A stretch of 64,000 nucleotides of DNA from contig NZ_CP010978.1 of NCBI RefSeq assembly GCF_000271665.2, positions 1,272,501-1,336,500 on the forward strand, given 5' to 3'. Below the pieces are notes generated by a model. It was not told the DNA's origin and searched no databases. It saw only the letters and a program-made list of their open reading frames with translations. The DNA is from Pelosinus fermentans JBW45. Its GTDB lineage: Bacteria; Bacillota; Negativicutes; DSM-13327. Position 1 is the stretch's first letter, and each line of letters begins with the position of its first letter. Positions 34,827 through 42,679 of this stretch are shown in pieces. A program made the translations under genes and the position numbers.

Positions 34827-35027
34827 ATGGATAAGCAAGTTCAAAAAATCATTATATGTAATACTTGCAATATTCCTCTCGCCTTAGGAAAGGTAACATT
34901 ATCCTACTTGGGGAATGAGTTCCCTGTTGAACTTTTTAAATGCCCGCAATGCGGGCTGGTATATATTCCTGAAGAGTTAGCAAAGGGGAAGATGGATCAG
35001 GTGGAAAAAGCATTGGAGGACAAATGA
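34827..35027 (+). CDS. Rubredoxin-like zinc-ribbon protein (DVU_1557-like)
   Basis: A 66-residue protein with two CxxC knuckles (CNTC at 11-14, CPQC around 40-43) that would bind one zinc or iron. The short spacing and aromatic residues fit a rubredoxin-like redox or structural ribbon. It follows the flavoprotein by 9 bases and overlaps the methyltransferase start (ATGA), so it is made with them. I recall the name DVU_1557 family redox protein for such products in Mop clusters; the match is from memory. Confidence 0.7.
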   Translation: MDKQVQKIIICNTCNIPLALGKVTLSYLGNEFPVELFKCPQCGLVYIPEELAKGKMDQVEKALEDK

Positions 35028-35731
35028 TGGGCCAACATAATGATCGTATTACTACAGATCTGCATGAATGTAGTTCCAATGTATTTGAAAATAAGATTTT
35101 TGCTAACATGGCCGAAGGAGCTCGCCCAGGGGGATTAGAATTAACACGGAGAATTATTGATTACTGTAATTTTGACCATCGTTCTATAGTTGTTGATATG
35201 GGGTGTGGCACGGGAACTACTGTAGAGTATCTACGGGATGTACGGGGAGTGTATGCCCTGGGTGTCGACTTGTCTACTCCATTATTGCAACAGGGAAAAG
35301 AACGCAAGCCTGATTTACGGCTCATTCAGTCACCGGGTGCAGACATGCCTTTTGCTGATCATTCTATTGATGGTGTTTTGGCTGAGTGTAGTTTATCAGT
35401 TATGCCTGATATTTCTAAGGTTTTAATTGAAATCAATCGTATTCTTGTTTCTGGAGGAAAGCTTGCCATAACAGATCTTTATATCCGAGAAGGGGACTCT
35501 GATGTACCCAACATCATGACTCATAGTGAGCTTTTTCAGACATTGCAGAAGCATGATTTTAATATACTCATCTTTGAGGATCAGACGGTTTTTCTAAGAG
35601 AATTTGTCGCAAGTTTTATTATGGAGCATGGATCAATAGAAGGACTCTGGGAATGTATGGGGAAAAAGAAACTGAATAATAAAATACCTGGGTTAGGCTA
35701 CTATTTGCTGATAGCAGAAAAAGGATCGTGA
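35024..35731 (+). CDS. SAM-dependent methyltransferase (DVU_1556-like)
   Basis: A 235-residue class I methyltransferase. The SAM motif is VDMGCGTGTTVEYL at about residue 57, followed by the acidic LGVDLS at the second strand and the post-I region ECSLSVM. The sequence ahead of the SAM motif (RPGGLELTRRIIDYC) looks specific to members in Mop-type clusters. The substrate is unknown; a pathway intermediate or cofactor is possible. Translation is coupled to its neighbours on both sides by overlapping stop/start codons. Confidence 0.8.
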   Translation: MMGQHNDRITTDLHECSSNVFENKIFANMAEGARPGGLELTRRIIDYCNFDHRSIVVDMGCGTGTTVEYLRDVRGVYALGVDLSTPLLQQGKERKPDLRLIQSPGADMPFADHSIDGVLAECSLSVMPDISKVLIEINRILVSGGKLAITDLYIREGDSDVPNIMTHSELFQTLQKHDFNILIFEDQTVFLREFVASFIMEHGSIEGLWECMGKKKLNNKIPGLGYYLLIAEKGS

Positions 35732-35745
35732 GAAAGAGGTGCAAT

Positions 35746-35934
35746 TTGAATACTCAAACATGTCCCCGATGTAAGAATGAGCTGATAGATACTCTTCTTT
35801 ATAAATGTGTGCGCTGTTTTACCGTATATTGCAGGGAATGTACAGAAACCAGTGAAGGACGCCTTTGTCCGAATTGTAAAATGTCTCAGCGCATGTTACT
35901 GCCTTTAGAGCAATCAAAGATAAAAAAAGAATAA
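35746..35934 (+). CDS. Small double zinc-ribbon protein
   Basis: A 62-residue protein (from TTG 35746) with four CxxC pairs: CPRC, CVRC, CREC and CPNC, plus a single Cys, enough for two zinc or Fe-S sites. The GTG at 35728, which overlaps the methyltransferase stop, is an alternative start giving 68 residues; GAGGTG lies close before the TTG. The function is unknown. It closes the first part of the operon, before the divergent gene. Confidence 0.65.
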   Translation: MNTQTCPRCKNELIDTLLYKCVRCFTVYCRECTETSEGRLCPNCKMSQRMLLPLEQSKIKKE

Positions 35935-35954
35935 ACATCTCACTTGAGATGTTT
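35933..35954 (+). terminator. Hairpin after the zinc-ribbon gene
   Basis: AAACATCTCA and TGAGATGTTT form a 10-bp stem with a two-base loop overlapping the stop codon. No T-run. Confidence 0.5.
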
Positions 35955-35970
35955 AACATGCCGAGCAGGA

Positions 35971-36423
35971 TTAAGATGTATCGCCGCAGCGAGGAATATC
36001 TGGTCCTTTGCCTAAGAGATCATTTACTTTGGTGATGGCTGTTTCTGAAAGAAAAACGATTTGGGAAGGATTGCCTTCCATTGTTTCGCCTGTCAAAAGT
36101 AAGCCATTGTCCGTTTCAAGATAGTTGATTGGCAGGCTGCGCCTAAAAACCCTGCCCGTACTATTGTCGATGATTTCGACAACAACGGAATCGGCTTCGA
36201 TTTTGTCTAAAAGATTACTTTCATCGGGAGTGGCTGAACCATATTTTTGGGACCATTGCTCAAGATGTTTAGCGGTGGTTTCAAGATATATAGTATGTAA
36301 TTCCTGCTGCAGACTCAGTAGTTCACCATAACTTTCCCTATGATGATCAGCTAGTTGGTTTAGCATATCATTATAAAAAGTAGTGAATTTTTCTTTCCAC
36401 TGGGGGTCATTGCTGTTATTCAT
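35971..36423 (-). CDS. Uncharacterised 150-residue protein, opposite strand inside the cluster
   Basis: A 150-residue soluble protein that I do not recognise. It has a predicted helical N-terminal half (MLNQLADHHRESYGELLSLQQ) and a beta-rich C-terminal half (VVVEIIDNSTGRVFRRSLP, then GNPSQIVFLSE). ATG 36423 follows GGGAGGT on the minus strand, so translation is well supported. It is the only gene on the minus strand in the Mop cluster, between the zinc ribbon and the XdhC gene. It may be an accessory or regulator, or a later insertion. Confidence 0.7.
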   Translation of the reverse strand: MNNSNDPQWKEKFTTFYNDMLNQLADHHRESYGELLSLQQELHTIYLETTAKHLEQWSQKYGSATPDESNLLDKIEADSVVVEIIDNSTGRVFRRSLPINYLETDNGLLLTGETMEGNPSQIVFLSETAITKVNDLLGKGPDIPRCGDTS

Positions 36424-36555
36424 TGTATCAACCTCCCAAAAAATAAATTCGTTGGCACTCATCTATATGGTAATCGAATCCTAATGCAATTTCAAGATAA
36501 ATATGGTGAAGATTCAGTGGAGGATGATTTACCTTCAGGATAAAGGAGGATTTAT

Positions 36556-37338
36556 ATGATATTTAGTAGCCTGCTTTCGGCTCAAAATAGTGGCAGAACC
36601 GTTGACTGCTTCACTGTTATTGCTAGTAGTTTTGCTAGTGACATTGGAAAAATGCTGATCATCCATCAAGACGGAAGAGTAGAAAGTCAGTTGGAAGGGA
36701 TGATTGGGCAGCATGTGCTAGATACGGTGAAAAATCTGCCATGGAGTAAAGCCATGACACTTTCCCTTGAAGATCAATCAGGAGAAAAGTATCGGATTTT
36801 TTGGGATAGGATGACAACTAAATACCATGCGATTGTATTTGGTGGCGGGCATATAAGTCAACCCTTAGTCCAAATGCTTATCCAATTGGATTTTATTGTG
36901 ACAATAGTGGATGATCGCCCTGAATTTGCAAATCAGGCCAGATTTCCAGGAGCTCATACTATCATTTGCGAAAACTTCCACCAAGCTTTTAAGAAATTGG
37001 TCATAAGCAGTGATACCGCTGTGATTATTGTAACTCGCGGGCATAGATATGATCTGGAATGTTTGCGTGCTACCATGAATAGTAAAGCTCGATATTTGGG
37101 GATGATTGGCAGCAAGAAACGAGTAAAAGAAGTATTTGCTGTTTTGCGGGAGGAAGGAAGAGCAGAGGACCTTGAAGGGCGTCTAAAGGCTCCGATTGGT
37201 CTTGACATTCGAGCAGAAACGCCCGTAGAAATAGCTGTGAGTATTGTTGCCGAAGTAATTGGAGTTTTTCGCGGCGGTGGTTCTGGTCGATCATTAAGTG
37301 GATGCAGGGAGGGAGACCATGGACTCAGAAATCCTTAA
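36556..37338 (+). CDS. XdhC-like protein, Rossmann part
   Basis: A 260-residue protein with the XdhC C-terminal Rossmann domain (VFGGGHISQPLVQML at about residue 94, then TRGHRYDLECLRATM, YLGMIGSKKR and APIGLDIRAETPVEIAVSI). XdhC binds molybdenum cofactor and loads it, after sulfuration, into xanthine-dehydrogenase-type enzymes. The usual N-terminal CoxI motif is absent here and is found instead in the next gene, so the protein is split and its order reversed. The C-terminus overlaps the next gene by 20 bases. Confidence 0.87.
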   Translation: MIFSSLLSAQNSGRTVDCFTVIASSFASDIGKMLIIHQDGRVESQLEGMIGQHVLDTVKNLPWSKAMTLSLEDQSGEKYRIFWDRMTTKYHAIVFGGGHISQPLVQMLIQLDFIVTIVDDRPEFANQARFPGAHTIICENFHQAFKKLVISSDTAVIIVTRGHRYDLECLRATMNSKARYLGMIGSKKRVKEVFAVLREEGRAEDLEGRLKAPIGLDIRAETPVEIAVSIVAEVIGVFRGGGSGRSLSGCREGDHGLRNP

Positions 37339-37630
37339 CCGAATTTGCGAAATACAGCATGAGGGTGAAAAAGCAGTCTTAGTCACTATTGTTGAAACTC
37401 GTGGATCAACGCCTCGCAAGGCAGGAAGTAAAATGCTGATTTTACCAGATGGTACCTCTTATGGAACCATTGGCGGCGGATGCGCAGAAGGGGAGGTTAG
37501 GCGCCAAGCGTTAACGGCACTGGATGTGAATTGCTCCAGATTATATACAGTGAGCATGCTAAATGATATGGCTGCAGACGAGGGAATGGTATGTGGGGGT
37601 ATCATGGAGGTATTTATTCAAATCATCTGA
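37319..37630 (+). CDS. XdhC/CoxI N-terminal-domain protein
   Basis: A 103-residue protein made of the XdhC_CoxI N-terminal domain only: VETRGSTPRKAGSKML, then GTIGGGCAEGEV and MVCGGIMEVFI. In single-chain XdhC this part precedes the Rossmann domain. Start ATG 37319 follows GGGAGGGAG inside the end of the upstream gene, so the two are translationally coupled and should form one complex. It probably takes part in cofactor sulfuration or insertion into Mop. Confidence 0.87.
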   Translation: MDSEILNRICEIQHEGEKAVLVTIVETRGSTPRKAGSKMLILPDGTSYGTIGGGCAEGEVRRQALTALDVNCSRLYTVSMLNDMAADEGMVCGGIMEVFIQII

Positions 37631-37660
37631 GGAAAAGAAGTAAAGCGCAGGTGAAATAGG

Positions 37661-38788
37661 ATGTGGAATAAAGATAAAATGGGCGCAGTATTATTGGCAG
37701 CGGGCTATTCATCTCGTATGGTGAAATGTAAGTCGCTGCTGCCTTTAGGTGGTTTACGAGTGATTGAAAGAGGAATCAATACATTTAGACAAGCCGGTAT
37801 AATGGATATCACAGTGGTGGTGGGGCATCGAGCTGATAAATTGATACCTATATTGGATGAACTAAAAGTGTCCTATGTTTTTAATGAAAAGTATAGCGAG
37901 GGAATGTTCTCTTCTATTGTCAAGGGAGTGCAGTCCCTGCCGGCAGAAACCAAAGCCTTTTTCCTGCTGCCGTCAGATATGCCTTTAGTAAAAAGTCATA
38001 CGGTGAGACTGTTGGGGCGGGCTTTTAATAAGGTTAAGGCAGATATTATTTACCCTGTCTTCCAGAAACATCGGGGGCATCCTCCTCTAATTAGTGCAAA
38101 TTGCTTTCCTGAAATTTTGTTGGGTAATACAAGTGGAGGCTTGCGTCAAATTCTAGAAAGGCGTGAGGGGAATGCATATGAAGTAGAGGTATTTGATGAA
38201 GGCATATTGTTGGATATTGATACTCACGAGGATTATCAGAAGATTATGACAGGATATTATCGTCGGGATATTCCGACGCAGGCTGAGTGTGAAGCAATTT
38301 TTAAAAAAATGAATGTGTCAGAAGCGATTGTGAATCATGGCAGGATGGTAGCAGAGATCGCAAGGAATTTGGCTCTTCGTTTGAATGAAATCGGTCTAAA
38401 TATTGATGTTCACGCTGTTACAGCTGCTGGAAAGCTGCATGATTTAGCTAAAGGGAAGCCTAATCATGCTCAAATTGGTGGTAGAATACTAAAAAAATAT
38501 GGATATTATAAGGTGGCACAGATCGTTGCTGCACATACTGATATGGAACTGAATGAAAAAGCGTTGCCAGATGAGGCGGCAGTAGTATATTTAGCAGATA
38601 AGCTGGTGAAAGGAGGCGGCATTGTGTCCATTGATGAACGGTTTTCTGCTTCTATGGACGAATATGCAGCAAGTGCAGAGGCGGTTGCTGTTATTAGAGA
38701 GCGCCGCTTGCGAGCTGAAAAGATAGAACAAACTGTTGAACAGCTGCTAGGCATTAGTCTAGTAATGGCAGCTAGAGACTTATGTTGA
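37661..38788 (+). CDS. MocA-like nucleotidyltransferase fused to an HD domain
   Basis: A 375-residue fusion. Residues 1-200 are a GT-A nucleotidyltransferase like MocA or MobA (GAVLLAAGYSSRM, then KSLLPLGG, LLPSDMPLV and HRGHPPLI), which attaches CMP or GMP to molybdopterin. Residues about 225-340 are an HD phosphohydrolase domain (VNHGRMVAEIA, GKLHDLAKG, AAHTDME). Molybdenum hydroxylases of this type carry the cytosine dinucleotide, so a CTP role is likely. The HD part might recycle the cofactor or a by-product. I recall the label DVU_1551 family for this architecture. Confidence 0.85.
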   Translation: MWNKDKMGAVLLAAGYSSRMVKCKSLLPLGGLRVIERGINTFRQAGIMDITVVVGHRADKLIPILDELKVSYVFNEKYSEGMFSSIVKGVQSLPAETKAFFLLPSDMPLVKSHTVRLLGRAFNKVKADIIYPVFQKHRGHPPLISANCFPEILLGNTSGGLRQILERREGNAYEVEVFDEGILLDIDTHEDYQKIMTGYYRRDIPTQAECEAIFKKMNVSEAIVNHGRMVAEIARNLALRLNEIGLNIDVHAVTAAGKLHDLAKGKPNHAQIGGRILKKYGYYKVAQIVAAHTDMELNEKALPDEAAVVYLADKLVKGGGIVSIDERFSASMDEYAASAEAVAVIRERRLRAEKIEQTVEQLLGISLVMAARDLC

Positions 38789-38820
38789 ATAAAAGTTAAG
38801 CTTAGAAAGGCGGCACAGAT

Positions 38821-40203
38821 ATGCAGGATAAGGAAACTATATTAGGAATAACGGAAAGTCTTTGCCCGGAGTGCCTGCAGCGTATAAAGGCAAAAAGAGT
38901 TGAAGTAAGTCATAATGTTTACCTAAAGAAAACATGTAAAGATCACGGGGATTTTTGCACTGTAATTTGGCGGGGACAGCCATCTTATACATCCTGGTCT
39001 GTTGCCAAGCTTCCTTCTAGGCCGCCTGTATGTGCAACCAATATTAGCCAAGGCTGCCCTTTTGATTGCGGTTTGTGCCCAGACCATCGTCAGCACACAT
39101 GCTGTGTTCTGCTTGAAGTTACTAAGCGGTGTAATTTGCACTGTCCTATATGTTTTGCCACATCAGGTTCCGAGGAAAGTGATCCAGATAGAACGACAAT
39201 TGAAAACTGGTATCGCCTATTATTAAAGAGTGGCGGTCCCTATAATATTCAGTTATCTGGAGGTGAGCCGACCTTAAGGGATGACCTGCCAGAAATAATA
39301 GCCTCAGGACGAAGTTTAGGATATGATTTTATTCAAGTAAATACCAATGGCCTAAGGCTGGCAAGGGACTATAGCTACGTTAAAAGGCTAAAAGAAGCTG
39401 GATTATCCTGTGTATTTTTACAGTTTGACGGAACCAATGATGAAATTTATGAGAAGCTACGAGGAACGGCCTTGCTGGCAGAAAAGCAGGCGGCTATTAC
39501 TAATTGTGCTAAGCTGCAGTTAGGGGTAGTTCTTGTGCCGACATTAGTTCCTGGCGTGAATACACAAAATATCGGATCCATTATCCAATATGCTGTTGAA
39601 CAAATGCCGACAGTACGCGGCGTTCATTTTCAGCCTGTCAGCTATTTTGGCAGATATCCTCAAGAGCCTTCGGATAGAGAACGGATTACCATTCCAGAGG
39701 TTATAAACAAGATTGTAAAGCAGACCGGAGGAAAATTTCAGATAGAAGATTTTCGGCCCCCTAGGGGAGAAAATGCATATTGTTCTTTTCATGGCAATTT
39801 TGTATTAATGAATAATGGAGAATTAAAAGCGTGGTCAAATACAGGTTCAAAGGGATGCTGCCAGCCCCAAGTAGCAGCTGTGGAAGCAAGGAAAGCTCGC
39901 ACGTTTGTTGCTAAACGCTGGTCTGCGCCCCAAAAAGCAGAGAGGAGAGAGACAGACAATAAAGAGGAGAAATATGGTGACAACATTAACGTTGGCAGTA
40001 TGGATGCTTTTTTAGATCGTGTGGAAAAGTATTCCTTCTGCATATCGGGCATGGCATTTCAGGATGTCTGGAATTTGGATCTGGATCGTTTAAGAGAGTG
40101 TTTCATTCATGTGGTCAGCCCAGACAGCCGAATAATCCCCTTCTGTGCTTATAACTTAACGGATAAACAGGGGAATCCTCTTTATCGTCCCTTAAAGAGG
40201 TGA
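38821..40203 (+). CDS. Radical SAM enzyme, TrsS/MJ0619/Tes-like
   Basis: A 460-residue radical SAM protein. The [4Fe-4S] SAM motif is TKRCNLHCPICFA, preceded by GCPFDCGLCPDHRQHTCC, an extra Cys-rich motif typical of MJ0619 (pterin methylase) and tetraether-synthase relatives. An N-terminal zinc-like pair (CPEC) and the ELKAWSNTGSKGCC segment near residue 340 are further features. Related proteins in Mop clusters are called TrsS and some are selenoproteins; this copy has only Cys and no in-frame UGA. It may alkylate a pterin or lipid-like precursor. A poorly conserved, charged loop (residues about 365-395) looks like a spacer. Confidence 0.85.
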   Translation: MQDKETILGITESLCPECLQRIKAKRVEVSHNVYLKKTCKDHGDFCTVIWRGQPSYTSWSVAKLPSRPPVCATNISQGCPFDCGLCPDHRQHTCCVLLEVTKRCNLHCPICFATSGSEESDPDRTTIENWYRLLLKSGGPYNIQLSGGEPTLRDDLPEIIASGRSLGYDFIQVNTNGLRLARDYSYVKRLKEAGLSCVFLQFDGTNDEIYEKLRGTALLAEKQAAITNCAKLQLGVVLVPTLVPGVNTQNIGSIIQYAVEQMPTVRGVHFQPVSYFGRYPQEPSDRERITIPEVINKIVKQTGGKFQIEDFRPPRGENAYCSFHGNFVLMNNGELKAWSNTGSKGCCQPQVAAVEARKARTFVAKRWSAPQKAERRETDNKEEKYGDNINVGSMDAFLDRVEKYSFCISGMAFQDVWNLDLDRLRECFIHVVSPDSRIIPFCAYNLTDKQGNPLYRPLKR

Positions 40204-40212
40204 CTGTAAGTA

Positions 40213-41547
40213 ATGAGGGCAACAGTACAACAAAACAAATTATTTGAGGCTTGGAACGCAAAAAAAATGGGAGTGGGCTCGAATTTAACCCGAGAGCAAA
40301 TTGCTCACTATCAATTGCATAAAGTACGGCAAACTATCAAGTTGGCCTACGGGAACAGTCCTTTTTACCGTAAGCTATTAAAAAATTTTGTCAGCAAAGA
40401 AATAAATTGTATGGAAGATCTGCAGCAATTTCCTTTTACTACTGCGGATCATATCAGAGAACAGGCACGGCAGTTTCTCTGTGTATCCCAAAGTGATATC
40501 AGCCGGATTGTGACATTAAATAGTTCCGGGACAACAGGTGAGGCCAAACGCATATATTTTACCGATTTTGATCAAGAACTAACGATTGATTTCTTTCAAC
40601 AAGGCATGTCTACTTTTTTGGAAAGGGGAGATCGGGTTCTGATTTTGCTGCCAGGTGAACGTGTCGGCAGTGTTGGTGATTTACTGATTAAGGCACTGGA
40701 GCGGGCAGGAATGGTACCTATTCTTCATGGTCTTGTGCAAAATATTCCTAAAACAGTAGAATTTATGACACAGGCAAGAATTGACTCCTTAGTTGGAATT
40801 CCCACGCAAGTACTAGCATTAGCTCGCTATGGTGAAATGACAAAGAAAACAATTCAGCTTAAGAGCGCACTGCTCAGCACGGATCATGTGCCTGACGCGA
40901 TTATCCAAGAATTGGTTCGCGTGTGGGGCTGTCAGGTATTTGAACACTATGGCATGACTGAAATGGGTTTGGGGGGCGGCCTAGACTGTGAAACCCATAA
41001 GGGATATCATCTACGGGAAGCGGATTTGTATTTCGAAATCGTTGATCAAAGAGGAATACCAGTACCTGATGGGCAGGAAGGGGAAGTTGTTTTTACTACG
41101 CTGACTAGACAGGGAATGCCGTTTATTCGTTATCGGACAGGGGATCTATCAAGGTTTCTTCCTGATCCCTGTTCTTGTGGTACCATACTTAAAAGATTAG
41201 AACGGATCATCAAAAGAAAGGATGGTCTGATTTTTCTCAAAAGTGATACATTTTTCACCATGTCGGATCTGGATGAAAAAATATTTGCGGTGGATAGAGT
41301 AATTGATTATACAGTTACTGTTGATAGCCTGCAGCAGGCAACACAATTGACTGTTTCTGTTTGGTTATTAGGTCAGTCTAATGAGGCTGCTGAGCGTGCA
41401 CTTTGGGATGCACTGTATCGTGTGCCAGCGCTAGTTCAGGCAAGACAAGCGGGGCAGCTCTCCGTAAGTATAAAAATAATTTACAGTAAAGATACTTTTT
41501 TCCCCAGTGCCTCTAAAAGAAGAATTATGGAGTTGAAAGACAGCTGA
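40213..41547 (+). CDS. AMP-forming CoA ligase-like enzyme (DVU_1553-like)
   Basis: A 444-residue ANL-superfamily protein like phenylacetate-CoA ligases. ATP loop: LNSSGTTGEAKRIYFT; A5 motif: EHYGMTEMG; A7 motif: YRTGDLSRF; and a Cys pair (PDPCSCGTILKR) as in phenylacetate-CoA ligases. It would adenylate a carboxylate, perhaps the acid made by Mop or a pathway precursor. It overlaps the phosphatase gene by one base (stop/start TGATGG). Confidence 0.85.
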   Translation: MRATVQQNKLFEAWNAKKMGVGSNLTREQIAHYQLHKVRQTIKLAYGNSPFYRKLLKNFVSKEINCMEDLQQFPFTTADHIREQARQFLCVSQSDISRIVTLNSSGTTGEAKRIYFTDFDQELTIDFFQQGMSTFLERGDRVLILLPGERVGSVGDLLIKALERAGMVPILHGLVQNIPKTVEFMTQARIDSLVGIPTQVLALARYGEMTKKTIQLKSALLSTDHVPDAIIQELVRVWGCQVFEHYGMTEMGLGGGLDCETHKGYHLREADLYFEIVDQRGIPVPDGQEGEVVFTTLTRQGMPFIRYRTGDLSRFLPDPCSCGTILKRLERIIKRKDGLIFLKSDTFFTMSDLDEKIFAVDRVIDYTVTVDSLQQATQLTVSVWLLGQSNEAAERALWDALYRVPALVQARQAGQLSVSIKIIYSKDTFFPSASKRRIMELKDS

Positions 41548-42158
41548 TGGAAAACAGGACGGTGTATTTGATTAGGCATGGAAAAATTAAGTTTGAAGAT
41601 AATCAGCGAAGGTATATTGGCCAACTCGATTTGCCATTAAGCCTGGAAGGCATACAGCAAGCTCAATGTTTAGAAACAATCTTAAAAGATATAGACATTG
41701 GTAAGGTATACTGTAGTGATCTTTTGCGTTCTCAGCAGACAGCTCAGATAATAGCTGGTAACAAAGCTATTCCAGTTATTGTGCGAAAAGATCTTAGGGA
41801 GATACATATGGGAAATTGGGAGGGGCGTACATTCTCCCATATTGTGAAGGAATATCCGGAGGAGTTTAAGGCACGTGGAGCTGATATTGGCTATTATCGA
41901 GTGGCAGGGGGAGAAAGTTTTGCTGATTGTTACAAGCGTGTGATTGACGCGTTTCATGAGATTATGAATTCTTCGTCAGGTACTATTTTGCTTGTCGGGC
42001 ATGCTGGAGTCAATCGGTTGCTGCTGTGCTATGTACTGGGAATGCCTTTGGCAAACCTTTTTAGAATGAATCAAGATTATGGTTCTTTGAATATCATCGC
42101 TACAAGGAAATCTGGTTGGCAGGTAAAGTTAGTAAATGAAACAACCTGTAGAAGATAA
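41547..42158 (+). CDS. Histidine phosphatase family protein (CobC/PhoE-like)
   Basis: A 203-residue phosphatase. The catalytic LIRHGKIKF is at the N-terminus, with DLREIHMGNWEGR in the middle and GHAGVNRLLLCYVLG carrying the second His. Cobalamin-pathway alpha-ribazole phosphatases look alike, but the operon has no other cobalamin gene. In this setting it probably removes a phosphate from a pathway intermediate. It starts one base inside the previous stop. Confidence 0.83.
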   Translation: MENRTVYLIRHGKIKFEDNQRRYIGQLDLPLSLEGIQQAQCLETILKDIDIGKVYCSDLLRSQQTAQIIAGNKAIPVIVRKDLREIHMGNWEGRTFSHIVKEYPEEFKARGADIGYYRVAGGESFADCYKRVIDAFHEIMNSSSGTILLVGHAGVNRLLLCYVLGMPLANLFRMNQDYGSLNIIATRKSGWQVKLVNETTCRR

Positions 42159-42187
42159 GGATGCTTTTTTGGAAGGGGGAATTTTTA

Positions 42188-42628
42188 ATGTCAGGGGATG
42201 TAGCTGCTCGTATAACTAAGCTGCATATGCAAGGATTTCACTGTAGTCAGATTATGATCATGTTAGGGCTAGAAGAGCAGGAAAAAAACAATCCTGATTT
42301 AATACGAGCAATGACGGGATTAGCTGGTGGATTAGGCTTTAGCGGCAAAAACTGTGGAACCTTAACGGGGGCGGTTTGTTTATTAGGCTTATATGGAGGT
42401 CGGGGCGAGCTGGAAGAGCGGGAAAATCATCAATTAAATACGATGATTCAGGAATTGGTAGTATGGTTTGAAGAAACATTTGCCAAAGAGTATGGCGGCA
42501 TTGATTGTCAGCACATTATGAATAATGATCCTTGGAATCGTTTGACCCGCTGCCCGGATGTAGTGATAAAGACATATTTAAAAGCTACGGAAATTCTTGA
42601 GGATAATGGCTTCCTCTCAGGTTCCTAA
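42188..42628 (+). CDS. C-GCAxxG-C-C family protein (DVU_1555-like)
   Basis: A 146-residue redox-type protein with the family pattern: one Cys in GFHCSQ, then KNCGTLTGAVCLLG (the CG-x4-G-x2-C variant of GCAxxG), Cys in GIDCQHI and a last Cys in LTRCPDV. The Cys probably bind an Fe-S cluster or form disulfides. ATG 42188 follows GGAAGGGGGA; the in-frame ATG at 42161 lacks a site. Function unknown. Confidence 0.83.
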   Translation: MSGDVAARITKLHMQGFHCSQIMIMLGLEEQEKNNPDLIRAMTGLAGGLGFSGKNCGTLTGAVCLLGLYGGRGELEERENHQLNTMIQELVVWFEETFAKEYGGIDCQHIMNNDPWNRLTRCPDVVIKTYLKATEILEDNGFLSGS

Positions 42629-42679
42629 CAATAGAAAGGTTAGAACCGTTAAAATTCAACGGTGAGAGGAGTGAAAAAG

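Noticed and set aside
41547-42158. Cobalamin biosynthesis assignment (cobC) for the histidine phosphatase
   Set aside because: No other cobalamin gene is near and the surrounding operon concerns a molybdenum enzyme; motifs alone do not decide.
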